Assembly (NCBI GenBank): GCA_034336665.1
Contig: JAPFBE010000002.1
Coordinates: 79,614,905 to 79,678,904 of the forward strand
DNA length: 64,000 bases
From: Luscinia megarhynchos
Lineage: Eukaryota; Chordata; Aves; Passeriformes; Turdidae
Direction of reading: 5' to 3'
Numbering within the stretch: position 1 is the stretch's first letter; every line of letters begins with the position of its first letter. The notes under the pieces were generated by a model. It had not been told where the DNA came from and did not search any database. It was given only the letters and a program-made list of their open reading frames with translations. Positions 13,066 to 22,007 of this stretch are shown piece after piece. A program made the translations under genes and the position numbers.

Positions 13066-13771
13066 TGTCCTGGTTTGAAGGACAGGTGTCTGCTAAGACA
13101 GGCAGGAGTGTCTCCTTGAAATGGAGAATGTAAACCCCCTCCCTCCAAATTATTGTAAATTTGAAATTAAGGGGCTCTCAGGCAAAGATATGGGAAATAG
13201 GAATAACGGTTCTTTACTAGGAAAATTAAAATAGAAATACTAAAATAGAAAGTATTGCAAAGAGCAAACTGCCCCCACCGAAAAAAACACTGACAGAGTC
13301 ATAATACAACCTGACACCCTGTCAGTCAGTCAGGGTGTTGGTATCAGTCCCATTAAATGATGGCTGCAGTCCTCCTGCAGTGGCAGATGTGGTTCAGCTG
13401 AAGCAGTGCTCCTGTAGAAGGTGCAGTTTTCCTCTGGAATCCAGTGGAAAGAAGGTATCTTGCTGTCCAAAATCTCAGTTTTTATCTAGGTAGGAAAGGC
13501 TTGGCTCCTCCCCCTGGCTGGAGCATCTCCCAGTGGGATGATGTAATTTTATCAGTCATGCAGTGGGACTCAGTGGCCCATTAGCAGATGATAACTTCCT
13601 GGAGGGAGGATGAGTTGCTCAAATAAAGATGATTGCCCCACCTGGTTTTAACCGATGGCCCAGCAACAGAGGATATCTCCCATGGAGACAAGGATCTCTG
13701 CCCCACCTGGTTTCAACAGATGGTGATAGAATACATACTTTTGGTCACATCTTGTATTGCAACCTAAGACA
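13066..13771 (-). mobile_element. Solo LTR of an endogenous retrovirus (copy A, minus strand)
   Basis: This 706-bp element begins TGTCCTGGTTT and ends AACCTAAGACA on the + strand, the inverted TG...CA ends of an LTR. It is flanked by a perfect 5-bp target-site duplication CTTGC (13061-13065 and 13772-13776). Its internal sequence matches the copy at 45.7-46.4 kb in reverse complement. A TATA-like box (TTTTATC on the + strand) lies at 13480-13486, and a GC-rich Sp1-like motif is about 15-25 bases farther upstream in LTR orientation. No internal retroviral sequence is attached, so this is a recombined solo LTR inside the CPQ intron, antisense to the gene. A 5-bp duplication fits ERVL/class-III-like avian elements; the exact family name is inferred. 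Confidence 0.9.
13575..13721 (-). repeat. Tandem module inside the U3 region of solo LTR copy A
   Basis: Two related units lie side by side, 13575-13656 (82 bp) and 13657-13721 (65 bp). Each runs on the + strand from a 'ggccca' start to a 'gccccacctggttt' end. The equivalent pair in copy B is 45720-45779 and 45780-45864. Confidence 0.7.
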
Positions 13772-13776
13772 CTTGC

Positions 13777-16700
13777 ATTGCTGTAAAAGTGAATAGACTG
13801 AAAAAGGGCAATTAAAGAGGGTTGTTCGGATAACATCTCCCTTATGGCTGCTCTGCAAACGTAGGAAAAGGAGCAAAGTGCATGAAATGTGACAGTGCAG
13901 CACCTAGCCCATCTCTTGGTTTTCTATTCAAGTCTTGGTTCCACCTGGAAATCAGAATTAGATATGTGGTACACACCTACCTAACCCAACTGAGGGGTTT
14001 AAAGTGTTTACTTAAAGCTTACAGACTTTTTCAAGGCTTTATGCTGTTCCCTTTCTAGGTGGCTATCACGGTGATTTTATAGGATCTGTGAGCCATGGCT
14101 CCTCATCTGTTCTACTTGATGCCTAGCTTGGTAAAAATAAGTCCCCCTTTGTTATTGACTGTTGTTCCTGCGACAAATGTAACATAACAACAACAAGGCA
14201 ACAAGAACAAAAAGTTATGCTCACAGCATTGCTTCTTCTGTTAGATTTTTAGAAAAGAGGCTGTAGGTCCCCATGGACTTTATTGAGATAACCCAACATG
14301 ACTGCAGTCTGCAGGGCCCTGCAGAGCTTCCCTCTTCATGGTCATCTGCCAGGGCTGGTCTCAGCCCTGGATGGATCTGCTGTGCAAAGGGCACTCGTCA
14401 GAGTCTTGCTGCAGCCTGGCAGCCTCTGGCAGCAGAGATGTCTGCAGGCAGCTGACATCAGCATGGGGGAGTCTCAACTTTGAAGCAGGAAACTTCCTTG
14501 CAATGAAAATTGCTGGCAGTCATATCTGTTCCCCAGAATGCTTCATGTCCAGAGGTTTGCGTGATGCCCTCAGCTGTAAACTCTTCTTGTGCCAAGAACG
14601 TGGATTTTCACTTTTGTTTCTAATTACATAGGATAAAACTGCTTTATTGGGGTCTTTCCCTTAGTCTCTCAAGATGTTTGCAGGTCACTGGCTTCAATGC
14701 CAGGCCACAACATGAGAGAGACAGCATGGGCAGTTTGAGAACCTTTTGATTTTCTTGCATAGTAATTGCTTGATGTCAAAGTTGATAATTTTCTGATTTA
14801 TAAAATCACTTCAGAGAAAAAAAAATATTTTCCAGTGTTTCAGAGAGCTAAACATGACAAAGCAAAGGGTGTTTGTTTTTGTTCCATTCACAGGAATAAA
14901 GTGCTATTTTGTAAATCCATAGTACTCTGATTAGTGAAATTTCAACCACAAAATCTGGGCAATTTTTGTCTTGAGTCTTACAGAAGTGTTCAAAAGCAGT
15001 AATGGGGTTGCCTCAACAGTTTAACTTGTCATGTGTCTGTAGTGCAGAAGTCCATTGGTTAAAGAATTTATCATTGTTCAATCCTTTTATGATTGCATAT
15101 GTTTAAAAGGATTAATAAAAAAATTTTAGAAGGAACTATGACTTGACATAAACTTAATGCTAAAATTATTAGAACATCATTCAGCACTGTAACCTACCCA
15201 GTGACTTCTGTGGGATTGCAGTGCTTCAAGCCAGGAGCATACAGGTCATTTAAGAACAAGAAGAGCTTCTTAAAATAAAATCCATCACAATACTGTGTAA
15301 TCTTATGCTGTAGCATTTGGTCTTTCTGCTTATCATCTCTCTTATGAAGAGATCATCACCTTGGGTGGAATTAAAATGCATTAACTTTCTATTCCTTCTC
15401 TAAAATAACAGTGAACTGAGCCATTCAAGTCAGTCCCCATTACAGCAAAAGAAACATGCCTGTTACCCACAGGGAGAGCTGGACTCTGTTCTGAATGATT
15501 GTTTGAGTGATCAAAAGAGATATATTATAGGAATGTACAGTTATGCTGTGGGAAATTTTACTTTCATTCTCTTCAAAGGCTTCAGGCATCTCAGGAAAAC
15601 CAAGAAAAATCATAACAGTAAGTCTTACAAGCACACATGAGTTTATCAAAGCCCTCATCATCTGATACGGATTTCCAGTGCATGTAAATAAATATATGAA
15701 TAATTTATGTACTTCATCTTTATAGTCAAACAATCCTGGGGCTTTCCTTCTCATTTGGCATGGCAGGAGTACCCTCATTCAGTGTTTCTGCCTGAAGCCC
15801 GTAGCTCTTACTTGTGAATTCCCATCAGTTCTCTGGGTTTGTAGGAAAGGAGTGGGTCTTGTGCAAAGTGAGTCCTTCCCTGGGGTTGGCACATCCTAGC
15901 CCTGGTCAGGGAGCAGGGACAAAGAAATCAGTGCAAAGGAATTGCAAATTAGTGAATTAGTGTGTGGGGGAAAACACCAAATTTACTTATTTTCAAAATT
16001 TGATATGGAATTCTGTTAATGGTGGAATGGTTGTTAACCTTACAACAAAGCTGATGGAGGCTGATAAAACTGGAAGAGAGGCAGAGGTAATGAAGTGGGA
16101 AAAAAGGAAATTCAAGGGAATAGGGGGTTAGAGAGGGTCAGTGGGCACTGGAGCAGAGAATAGCCAGGGCTAAAATAGCCAATCCTCTGCCAGCATCTCT
16201 GCTGTGGCTCCTAATCAGGTGGCTCTCCAGCTCATCTTGGCGTTGGTCTGCCTTAAGTGATGCCTTGCAAGCATTATTTGTGCTCCCTGAGTCCACCTGG
16301 CTTGAGGGAAAATTAATCCTTTCCCTGCCCACGTGGTCCCAGAGGGAACAAGTTGTTCCTGAATGGGAAGAATTGTGATTTCACTCGACTTGCTTCTGTC
16401 CCATCTGATAAGGACTCCTGACTGCAAGAGGAATGTAGTCCTGGGCTACCTGGGTTGCCCCAAATTATCTGGAAACTTGTGCTGAAATAGCACATCCTTG
16501 TGATGTACAGGGCTCAAAAGCAGAATTAAATTCCAAAGTATTCCCCAGCACAAATAACAGCAAGGAAAGGTTTCACAAATCACTTGTAACTCATCAGTGA
16601 TAAAAAGGGGAAGCGCTGCTGTGGAGTTACTGTAGGGATTTTCCTGCTTGAACTCTGTTAGATTCAGAAGAAAATGCATGCATACTGTTGCTGAGGATAC

Positions 16701-16929
16701 GAGTCTCCCAGGGGAAGTTTGGCTTTTCCCTAGTGTGAATTTTTGCTGCCTCATGCTCCCATGAGTCAGTTAACCTAAAACCTACAAACATGGCATGGCT
16801 TTGTACAGTTATTTTATTTCAAATGTATCATGAGTTTTATACAGTTGCATGCAGCTTTATTCATAAACAGCCCAGGAACATACTCAAGTTTATATTCCTC
16901 TTTAAATATTTGTATTCCTATAATGGAAC
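13777..16929 (+). other. CPQ intron, no recognised element
   Basis: This is unique-looking AT-rich intronic sequence between the solo LTR and the terminal exon. Several short frames occur on both strands but none resembles a known protein. Overlapping minus-strand frames near 16.1-16.8 kb share no coding signal. Confidence 0.5.
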
Positions 16930-16950
16930 TTTGCCCATTTTTCTCTGTAG
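16930..16950 (+). promoter_or_regulatory. CPQ: 3' splice acceptor of the CPQ terminal exon
   Basis: A pyrimidine-rich run ends in ctctgtag at 16943-16950. The reading frame that matches CPQ becomes recognisable exactly here. Codon 16950-16952 reads Gly only because intronic G16950 mimics the last base of the previous exon, so the junction is phase 1. Confidence 0.85.
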
Positions 16951-17111
16951 GTGCCAGCTTGCATAACGACATCAATAAATACTTCTGGTTTCATCATTCT
17001 CAAGGGGACACGATGACAGTTCAGGATCCAAACCAGATGAATCTCTGTGCTGCTGTTTGGACTGTTGTCTCCTATGTAATTGCTGACATGGAGGATATGT
17101 TGCCAAGGTAA
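16951..17111 (+). CDS. CPQ: CPQ terminal coding exon (carboxypeptidase Q, C-terminus)
   Basis: This is the last coding exon of carboxypeptidase Q (plasma glutamate carboxypeptidase), a secreted or lysosomal di-zinc exopeptidase of family M28 that releases amino acids from small peptides. The exon supplies two bases of a split Gly codon (phase 1 intron), then 52 codons and TAA. It begins ASLHNDINKYFWFHH, continues SQGDTMTVQDPNQMN and ends SYVIADMEDMLPR. This aligns without gaps to the end of human CPQ as I remember it. The second His of HHS, in the pattern H-S-x-x-D-T, corresponds to the C-terminal metal-ligand histidine of M28 enzymes. The stretch LCAAVWTVVSYVIADMEDML matches the closing helix. 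The start is set by the acceptor ttctctgtag at 16941-16950, not by the upstream ATG at 16830, which lies in intron. Human CPQ ends in Arg-Ser; here the protein stops after Arg. The rest of the gene lies upstream of the window. Confidence 0.93.
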
Positions 17112-17115
17112 TAAA
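17110..17115 (+). promoter_or_regulatory. CPQ: AATAAA overlapping the CPQ stop codon
   Basis: The hexamer begins at the second base of the TAA stop (17109-17111). If it were used, the mRNA would have a 3' UTR of only 15-30 bases. It may simply be a by-product of two adjacent TAA triplets. Confidence 0.25.
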
Positions 17116-17425
17116 ACAGCAAGAAAGAAGATTTCTATTCTTCAGTAAAGATTGTAAGTCCATTAATGCATGTGGACTGCAGCTGTAGTAAATTCTGCTA
17201 TGCTTTAATTTCTGCTTTATTGCTATATCTGTTTTCCTCAAAACACACTTTTACACACTCCTGCTTCTTTTTGCTGTTTTGATCTCTTCCATTTGTGATT
17301 TTCACTTAAATTTCAGATGACAATATGATAGCTCTTTGACTATGATATAATAACCATTTTTATGCACAGTGATCTTGTACAGCAGGAAAAATATACCAAA
17401 TAAATTTTTTGCATCAGAATAATTA
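17112..17425 (+). other. CPQ: Probable CPQ 3' untranslated region
   Basis: The AT-rich sequence after the TAA stop has no conserved reading frame. It runs to a canonical AATAAA at 17399-17404, which is followed by T-rich sequence (tttttt right after the signal and a second T run near 17455). Cleavage would fall roughly 10-30 bases past the signal. The end is an inference; no transcript evidence is available here. Confidence 0.5.
17399..17404 (+). promoter_or_regulatory. CPQ: Candidate polyadenylation signal AATAAA (distal)
   Basis: A canonical hexamer lies about 290 bases after the CPQ stop codon, with T-rich sequence just downstream. This is the better placed of two AATAAA hexamers near the exon end. 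Confidence 0.5.
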
Positions 17426-20400
17426 GTGTATTGATTTAGTGCACATGTTTACTGGGTTTTTTCTGTCTTTCATTCTACACATTGGAATTATGTGCTATTA
17501 ACCAAGCCCTTTCTTCTCACTGTTTTAAGGTAATACTGTAGTTTCTAGAAGTTTTCAGGTTATAGGAAAATTATTCTTGTCTTTTTAAATGATAATAGAT
17601 GGTAGAATGGTCAAATAATAGTCAAAATACTAAAATAGCATAATAGTTTCATTCAGGTCCATTTTTAGATCTTATGAGACGTTCATCTAAGACTCAGATA
17701 AACCAGGACACAGAGGATAGAAAGCCAACAGAGCACTCCCAGCTCTCCTGTATTTTTTTGGGCACCTCCTCATGGAAAGCCATGGGTGTCTTTTTATTTC
17801 TCATGGAAGACTCGCCATAGTGACAGGCAGAAAATTTCATGTGGCAGTTTTTCTGTGAAATGCCATGTTTCAGAAACAACACACAGCTGTGATTTGTGAC
17901 CTTCAGGTCTTGCCAGCTGATATCCAAACAAAGTGTAAGAGCAGATTTTGATTCAGAATCCTGAAGCCATTCCTAGCTGCCCCTCACTTGCAGGGATGGT
18001 CTCCCCTGCTGAAGCTGGGCTGGAGAATGCTGGTACAAATTTACTTTGATGGAGGAATTAACCTGGGAATTTGATTCTTACATACTTTGTTGGTTTGGGG
18101 TTTTTTTCTTGCTTCCTGAGATTATGAATATTCAGATGGGTTTCAGGCATATCTGTAGAGAAGGTATAACTGGTCTTGGGGAATATTTTAAGGCATATGA
18201 TTTCTGCTCATTTCCTTGTGACGTGATCCTTGTTTGTGATTTTCAATTTTACAACAAGCGAACTTAGTGATGTGAATAACTGCTGCAATATAATCAGCAC
18301 CAAACAACTGATGTTATGATCATGGAGTATTAAACCAAATAGCAGGCAGTCCCTAGTGCTGTTAATCAGTTCTGCTGTTGAGCAATAGCTGAATAATGAG
18401 CAATTCATTTTTATAGAATTCATAATCATGGTATATGTTTACTGTGATAATAGCTGTTTTCCATCAAATTTATTAACTATTTCTATATTCCCTCCAAACC
18501 ATTGCAAGAGCATAAAAGCTGCCTGGAGATGCTCTACTCTATCTTTCTAAAGAAACAGTGTTGAAAGAAAGTTAGCAGATTTCCTCTGCTTTCAGGGCAT
18601 GATGCCTATGTTTCTTTTTGCTTGACAAGAGCATAGTTGGTGGTGCTCACCACTGACAGATCCTCAGCTGTCTCCAAACCAGCCTTTTGTCCTTTACACA
18701 ATGTGACTGACTGTTTCCTGAATTGTTGTTCCATATTGTTTTCCCTCAGGGCATGAGGCTTTGTATATCAGAAATTCAGAAAGATGTTCTGTGAAGTTAC
18801 CTATATGCTTGCAAATCTTAACCTATGCTCTCTTGGAAATGGTGTTTATTTGTGTTTTTCTCCACTGCCTCAAGTCAAACAGAAAATCTCTGGAGTCAAG
18901 AATACTCCTCTGTAGAGGAGAATAACAATACAAGTGTGCACATGGCACCACAGCACATGTCAAGATGTGCTTGTCAGCTCCTAAGTAAGAAAATTAACCA
19001 TTCCCAGGCCAAAAGCAGCACAACTATGTAAGAGAGACTGTAAAAATTAAGACTATGATGCCCCTGAAGAAAATGTAACCTTCGTGTCAGCGTCAGATAC
19101 ACAGCTCTAAAGAGAAGCATTGGTTTTGGAAAAAATGTTCAAAATTCAAAACTGCCATGCTATTTCTATAGAAATAATGAAAATAAAAAATATTTGATTT
19201 CTGAAATTGATAAACAAAGATTTATTTTTTTTACTTGTAAAACCAGTTTTCATTAAAATAAGACGTTGTCTCTGATTCACCCATTTGTTTTTCTGATGTG
19301 TTTTAGTTCTCAGACCTAAAAGTTCATCTGTCCATAGTGCTCTCCTGATAATCTGCCTGTTTGGATGTATCTCTCTCAAAAAATTCCATAAACAAGGAGA
19401 TGCTAATAAATGTCTTTTCTTTCCCAGTGGGATTTCATACCATCTGTGCAATAGTTTATCTTTACCACTGCTCAGTGTAGCAATTATGCTCTTCCAATTA
19501 GTGGCCATTAAACATGTACCACGGTCAATTTTCAATTCAAGAGCACTTCTCAGGTGATCCAGGTAAGTCAACATAACTTTGCCTTCCTCTCACATTCCAC
19601 TAATCTTTGAGACTCTTTCTCAACTTTTAATTGAGGAAGTAGTAGCTTAGGCCATTATTTTATTATTTATTATGTTATTGTGAGGGTCACCTGCCATGAA
19701 TCTGTACTTACCATAAGTAATTTGATAATGTTGTAGGTCAAAGGGATCATGGGTATGTTTCCCTCCAATAAACATTTGGGTTTTGCCTGCAAAGACCTGC
19801 CTGAAAAACCCAGCACTAGTATTTAAATCTGTGTCAAAAATTTAAATGTCAAATAGTAATTTTCCATGAGGTATTACAAATCTCTTGCATCTGCTGAGAA
19901 GGGAGGCCCCTGGGTAGTCTTCCTTTCAGCTACAACTCGAAGCTTTCAGACACAGTTACAGAGGGACAAGGCCAATACATAATTCATTTACCTGACTAGA
20001 CTATAGTACAAATGCTGATGAAAAATCTGTTTTCAATACTGCATAATGTAATGTAAGTAATTTTGCCAGTAATAAAAGAAGAATTGCAGGGTAGGTTTGC
20101 TTTTGTCCTTCATTGTGCCAAGACAATACAGCCATTTCACTGTCTCTTTGAATGATTCTGTTCTATGTGTTCTCACAAGACTTTTAGCTCCCTTAAAATA
20201 ATTAAAAACAGAGAGTTGAAGCAGTGCTGATTCTGCTGCTCCATTACAAACATCCTTGGCTGTGTATTTAGTTAGTATGCTTCCCCCATAGCGATTTGAG
20301 ACACTTCCATTTACCATAAGTAAATATCAAACTGATCTTGATATCTATATCTGTCTCATGAAATATACATACCATCTAAATGTGCCCAAATGATTAATTT

Positions 20401-21342
20401 ACTGCAGTGTAATGATTAGCATAAAAATCTCATCACTGCAGAGGATAGAAATGTTGCCACTAATTGCTGGTTGGAGTGAACAATGTTTTCTGTATAGAAG
20501 TTAATGATGCATTGCAGCTCTTGACTGGGAAAACTCAAGACTTTGGGAGGGAAGATTTTTCCTCTTCTTTTCTGCTAAATGTTAGGAGACACTGATCATA
20601 TATAATAAAAAGGAATACTTATAATGTAATGGATATGTATAATAGAAAGGAACTTACACCTTTTATAGTCTTCTGTCTGCTGCAATTTCATGGAAACACT
20701 GTGCACACACACACTGTATACTTCCATTGTTGTTATTTTTGGAAACTCCAGCTTTTTTGCACAAAGGTAGGGCCAGCTATGGGCCTGTGGTTTGTAGTTA
20801 CCAGTGTTTTATAAGTACATCGTGCTAGCACCTGATTAAGGTTTTAGATGCCTCTCTTCTTAATAATTGTGTTTGTGCTTGGAGGAGGGGCCTTGATGAC
20901 AGCCTTGTGTCCAACTCTCTGTCCAGCTTGCAGTTTGAATTCACTTCAGGACAGATCAAACTGCTGTAGTTTATGTTAAATTTATGTCTTCTAGAGAGTT
21001 TTTTTATCTTTCACTTTGTTTCTCAGCACTTGTGCTGTGGCACAGATATTAGAAATTACTAACTGACTGAAGAAAATCTGTGTATTTTGTGCTGTCTGTG
21101 TATTTAGGGCTCAGGAACTGTGAGATGAAATTGAGATGACTCTGAAGAGCAGCACATAAGCTCATGGTAGAGAGCTCCATCAGGGCCAACACTTGCCATT
21201 ATCACTGACCTTTGGGATCAATGCAGTGAATTTTTATCACCAGTCATGGTTGTCTCCACAACCACATGAAAATCAAACTTATGAAAACTAAATAGGGAAG
21301 CTCTGGAAGAGGGACCACAAAAGCCACAAATGAGCAAGGTTA
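17426..21342. other. Intergenic flank downstream of CPQ
   Basis: No gene recognised. The one structured candidate is a possible non-coding exon at 19307-19562. A 142-codon minus-strand frame (19146-19574) overlaps it and has no recognisable relative. Confidence 0.5.
19307..19562 (+). other. Possible non-coding exon (acceptors plus strong donor)
   Basis: A perfect GTAAGT donor follows CCAG at 19559-19562. Two good acceptors precede it: a T-rich tract ending ttttag at 19306, and tgtcttttctttcccag ending at 19427. They give exons of 256 or 135 bases with stops in all + frames, so any product would be a long non-coding RNA. Strong donor hexamers also occur by chance every few kilobases, so this is only a candidate. 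Confidence 0.2.
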
Positions 21343-21460
21343 TACTGACTCAGGAGCTGTGGCTTCAAGTACAATGTTTTACTCTGCTTTGCTGTGTGAG
21401 TTGGGGAACACAACCTAAACCTCCCTCAGTTCCACTGTTAAATGTTGTTAACAGTGTTTG
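21343..21460 (+). mobile_element. MIR-like SINE fragment
   Basis: 'gctgtgtgagttgggga' is followed by 'cctaaacctccctcagttcc' and 'actgttaaatg', in the order of the MIR core ('gctgtgtgaccttggg', 'cttaacctctctgagcctcag', 'ctgtaaaatg'). The preceding 40 bases resemble the MIR 5' part. It is heavily diverged. Confidence 0.45.
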
Positions 21461-21914
21461 ATGCTGGTGTTTGGTGTAGCCTGATTTAACAACACTGTGT
21501 TAAAAGACATGATGCAAGTAAAATTGAGGTTCAGAGGTGAGGTTCAGTTGGAGTGCAGGAATAAGAAGTTAACACCTTCCAGCTACATGAGAATTCACCT
21601 GTAGAATGTGTCTTTTAATAATTACTGTTTGTATTTGCAATACTTGCATTATCCACATTATTTGCATTTACTGTTTGACATGGAAAACAAAAAGAAATAT
21701 TCCTCCTTCAGATACTGCTGTTTCAAAATAGACTTTGGACATCAGGCGTATCAATTTTAAATTAATGGTGCTTTGCATCTGGGAATTATGTGGGACAATT
21801 GTATGTGCAAAGTGGTCACACACAATGCTGTCTATATAAAGATAATTTCACTACATTGAACTGTCACATACATACTAAGTGTTTTGCAGAATCAGGGGCA
21901 GTTTGGGAAAAGGG

Positions 21915-22007
21915 AATAGGTTAAATGGTTTCCCAACAGTCATGCAGCCAGTCAGTCCTAAAGCTAAGTATAGTTTAGTTCCTGCCTCAGCCAAACTGTG
22001 CTGCCCA
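21915..22007 (-). mobile_element. MIR-like SINE fragment (minus strand)
   Basis: 'ggttaaatggtttcccaaca' followed by 'gtcatgcagccagtcagtcc' parallels the reverse complement of the MIR core ('gttaagtgacttgcccaagg', 'tcacacagctagtaagtgg'). It lies about 450 bases from another MIR-like piece in opposite orientation. Confidence 0.45.

Larger units (their letters stand above)
1..16950 (+). other. CPQ: Last intron of CPQ (3' part; runs off the left edge)
   Basis: Everything left of the terminal exon is non-coding. I looked for the penultimate CPQ exon, which in the family carries a GEGTDINFW-like motif, and did not find it in any forward frame, so the intron is longer than 16.9 kb. Large introns are usual for CPQ in vertebrates. 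The intron holds the old LINE at 8.3-9.4 kb, the SINE at 11.3 kb, a CR1 scrap at 12.6 kb and a solo LTR at 13.1-13.8 kb, each listed separately. I recognise nothing in 1-4700, 4770-8300, 9400-11290 or 13780-16900. Confidence 0.75.

Noticed and set aside
13648..13836. Reading frames inside and next to the solo LTRs
   Set aside because: LTRs are non-coding, and these frames cross the LTR boundary or target-site duplication without any sign of a gene.
16830..16950. In-frame ATG and 40 codons upstream of the CPQ exon
   Set aside because: They lie in the intron before a clear acceptor, and CPQ similarity begins exactly at the acceptor. They are a chance extension of the frame.
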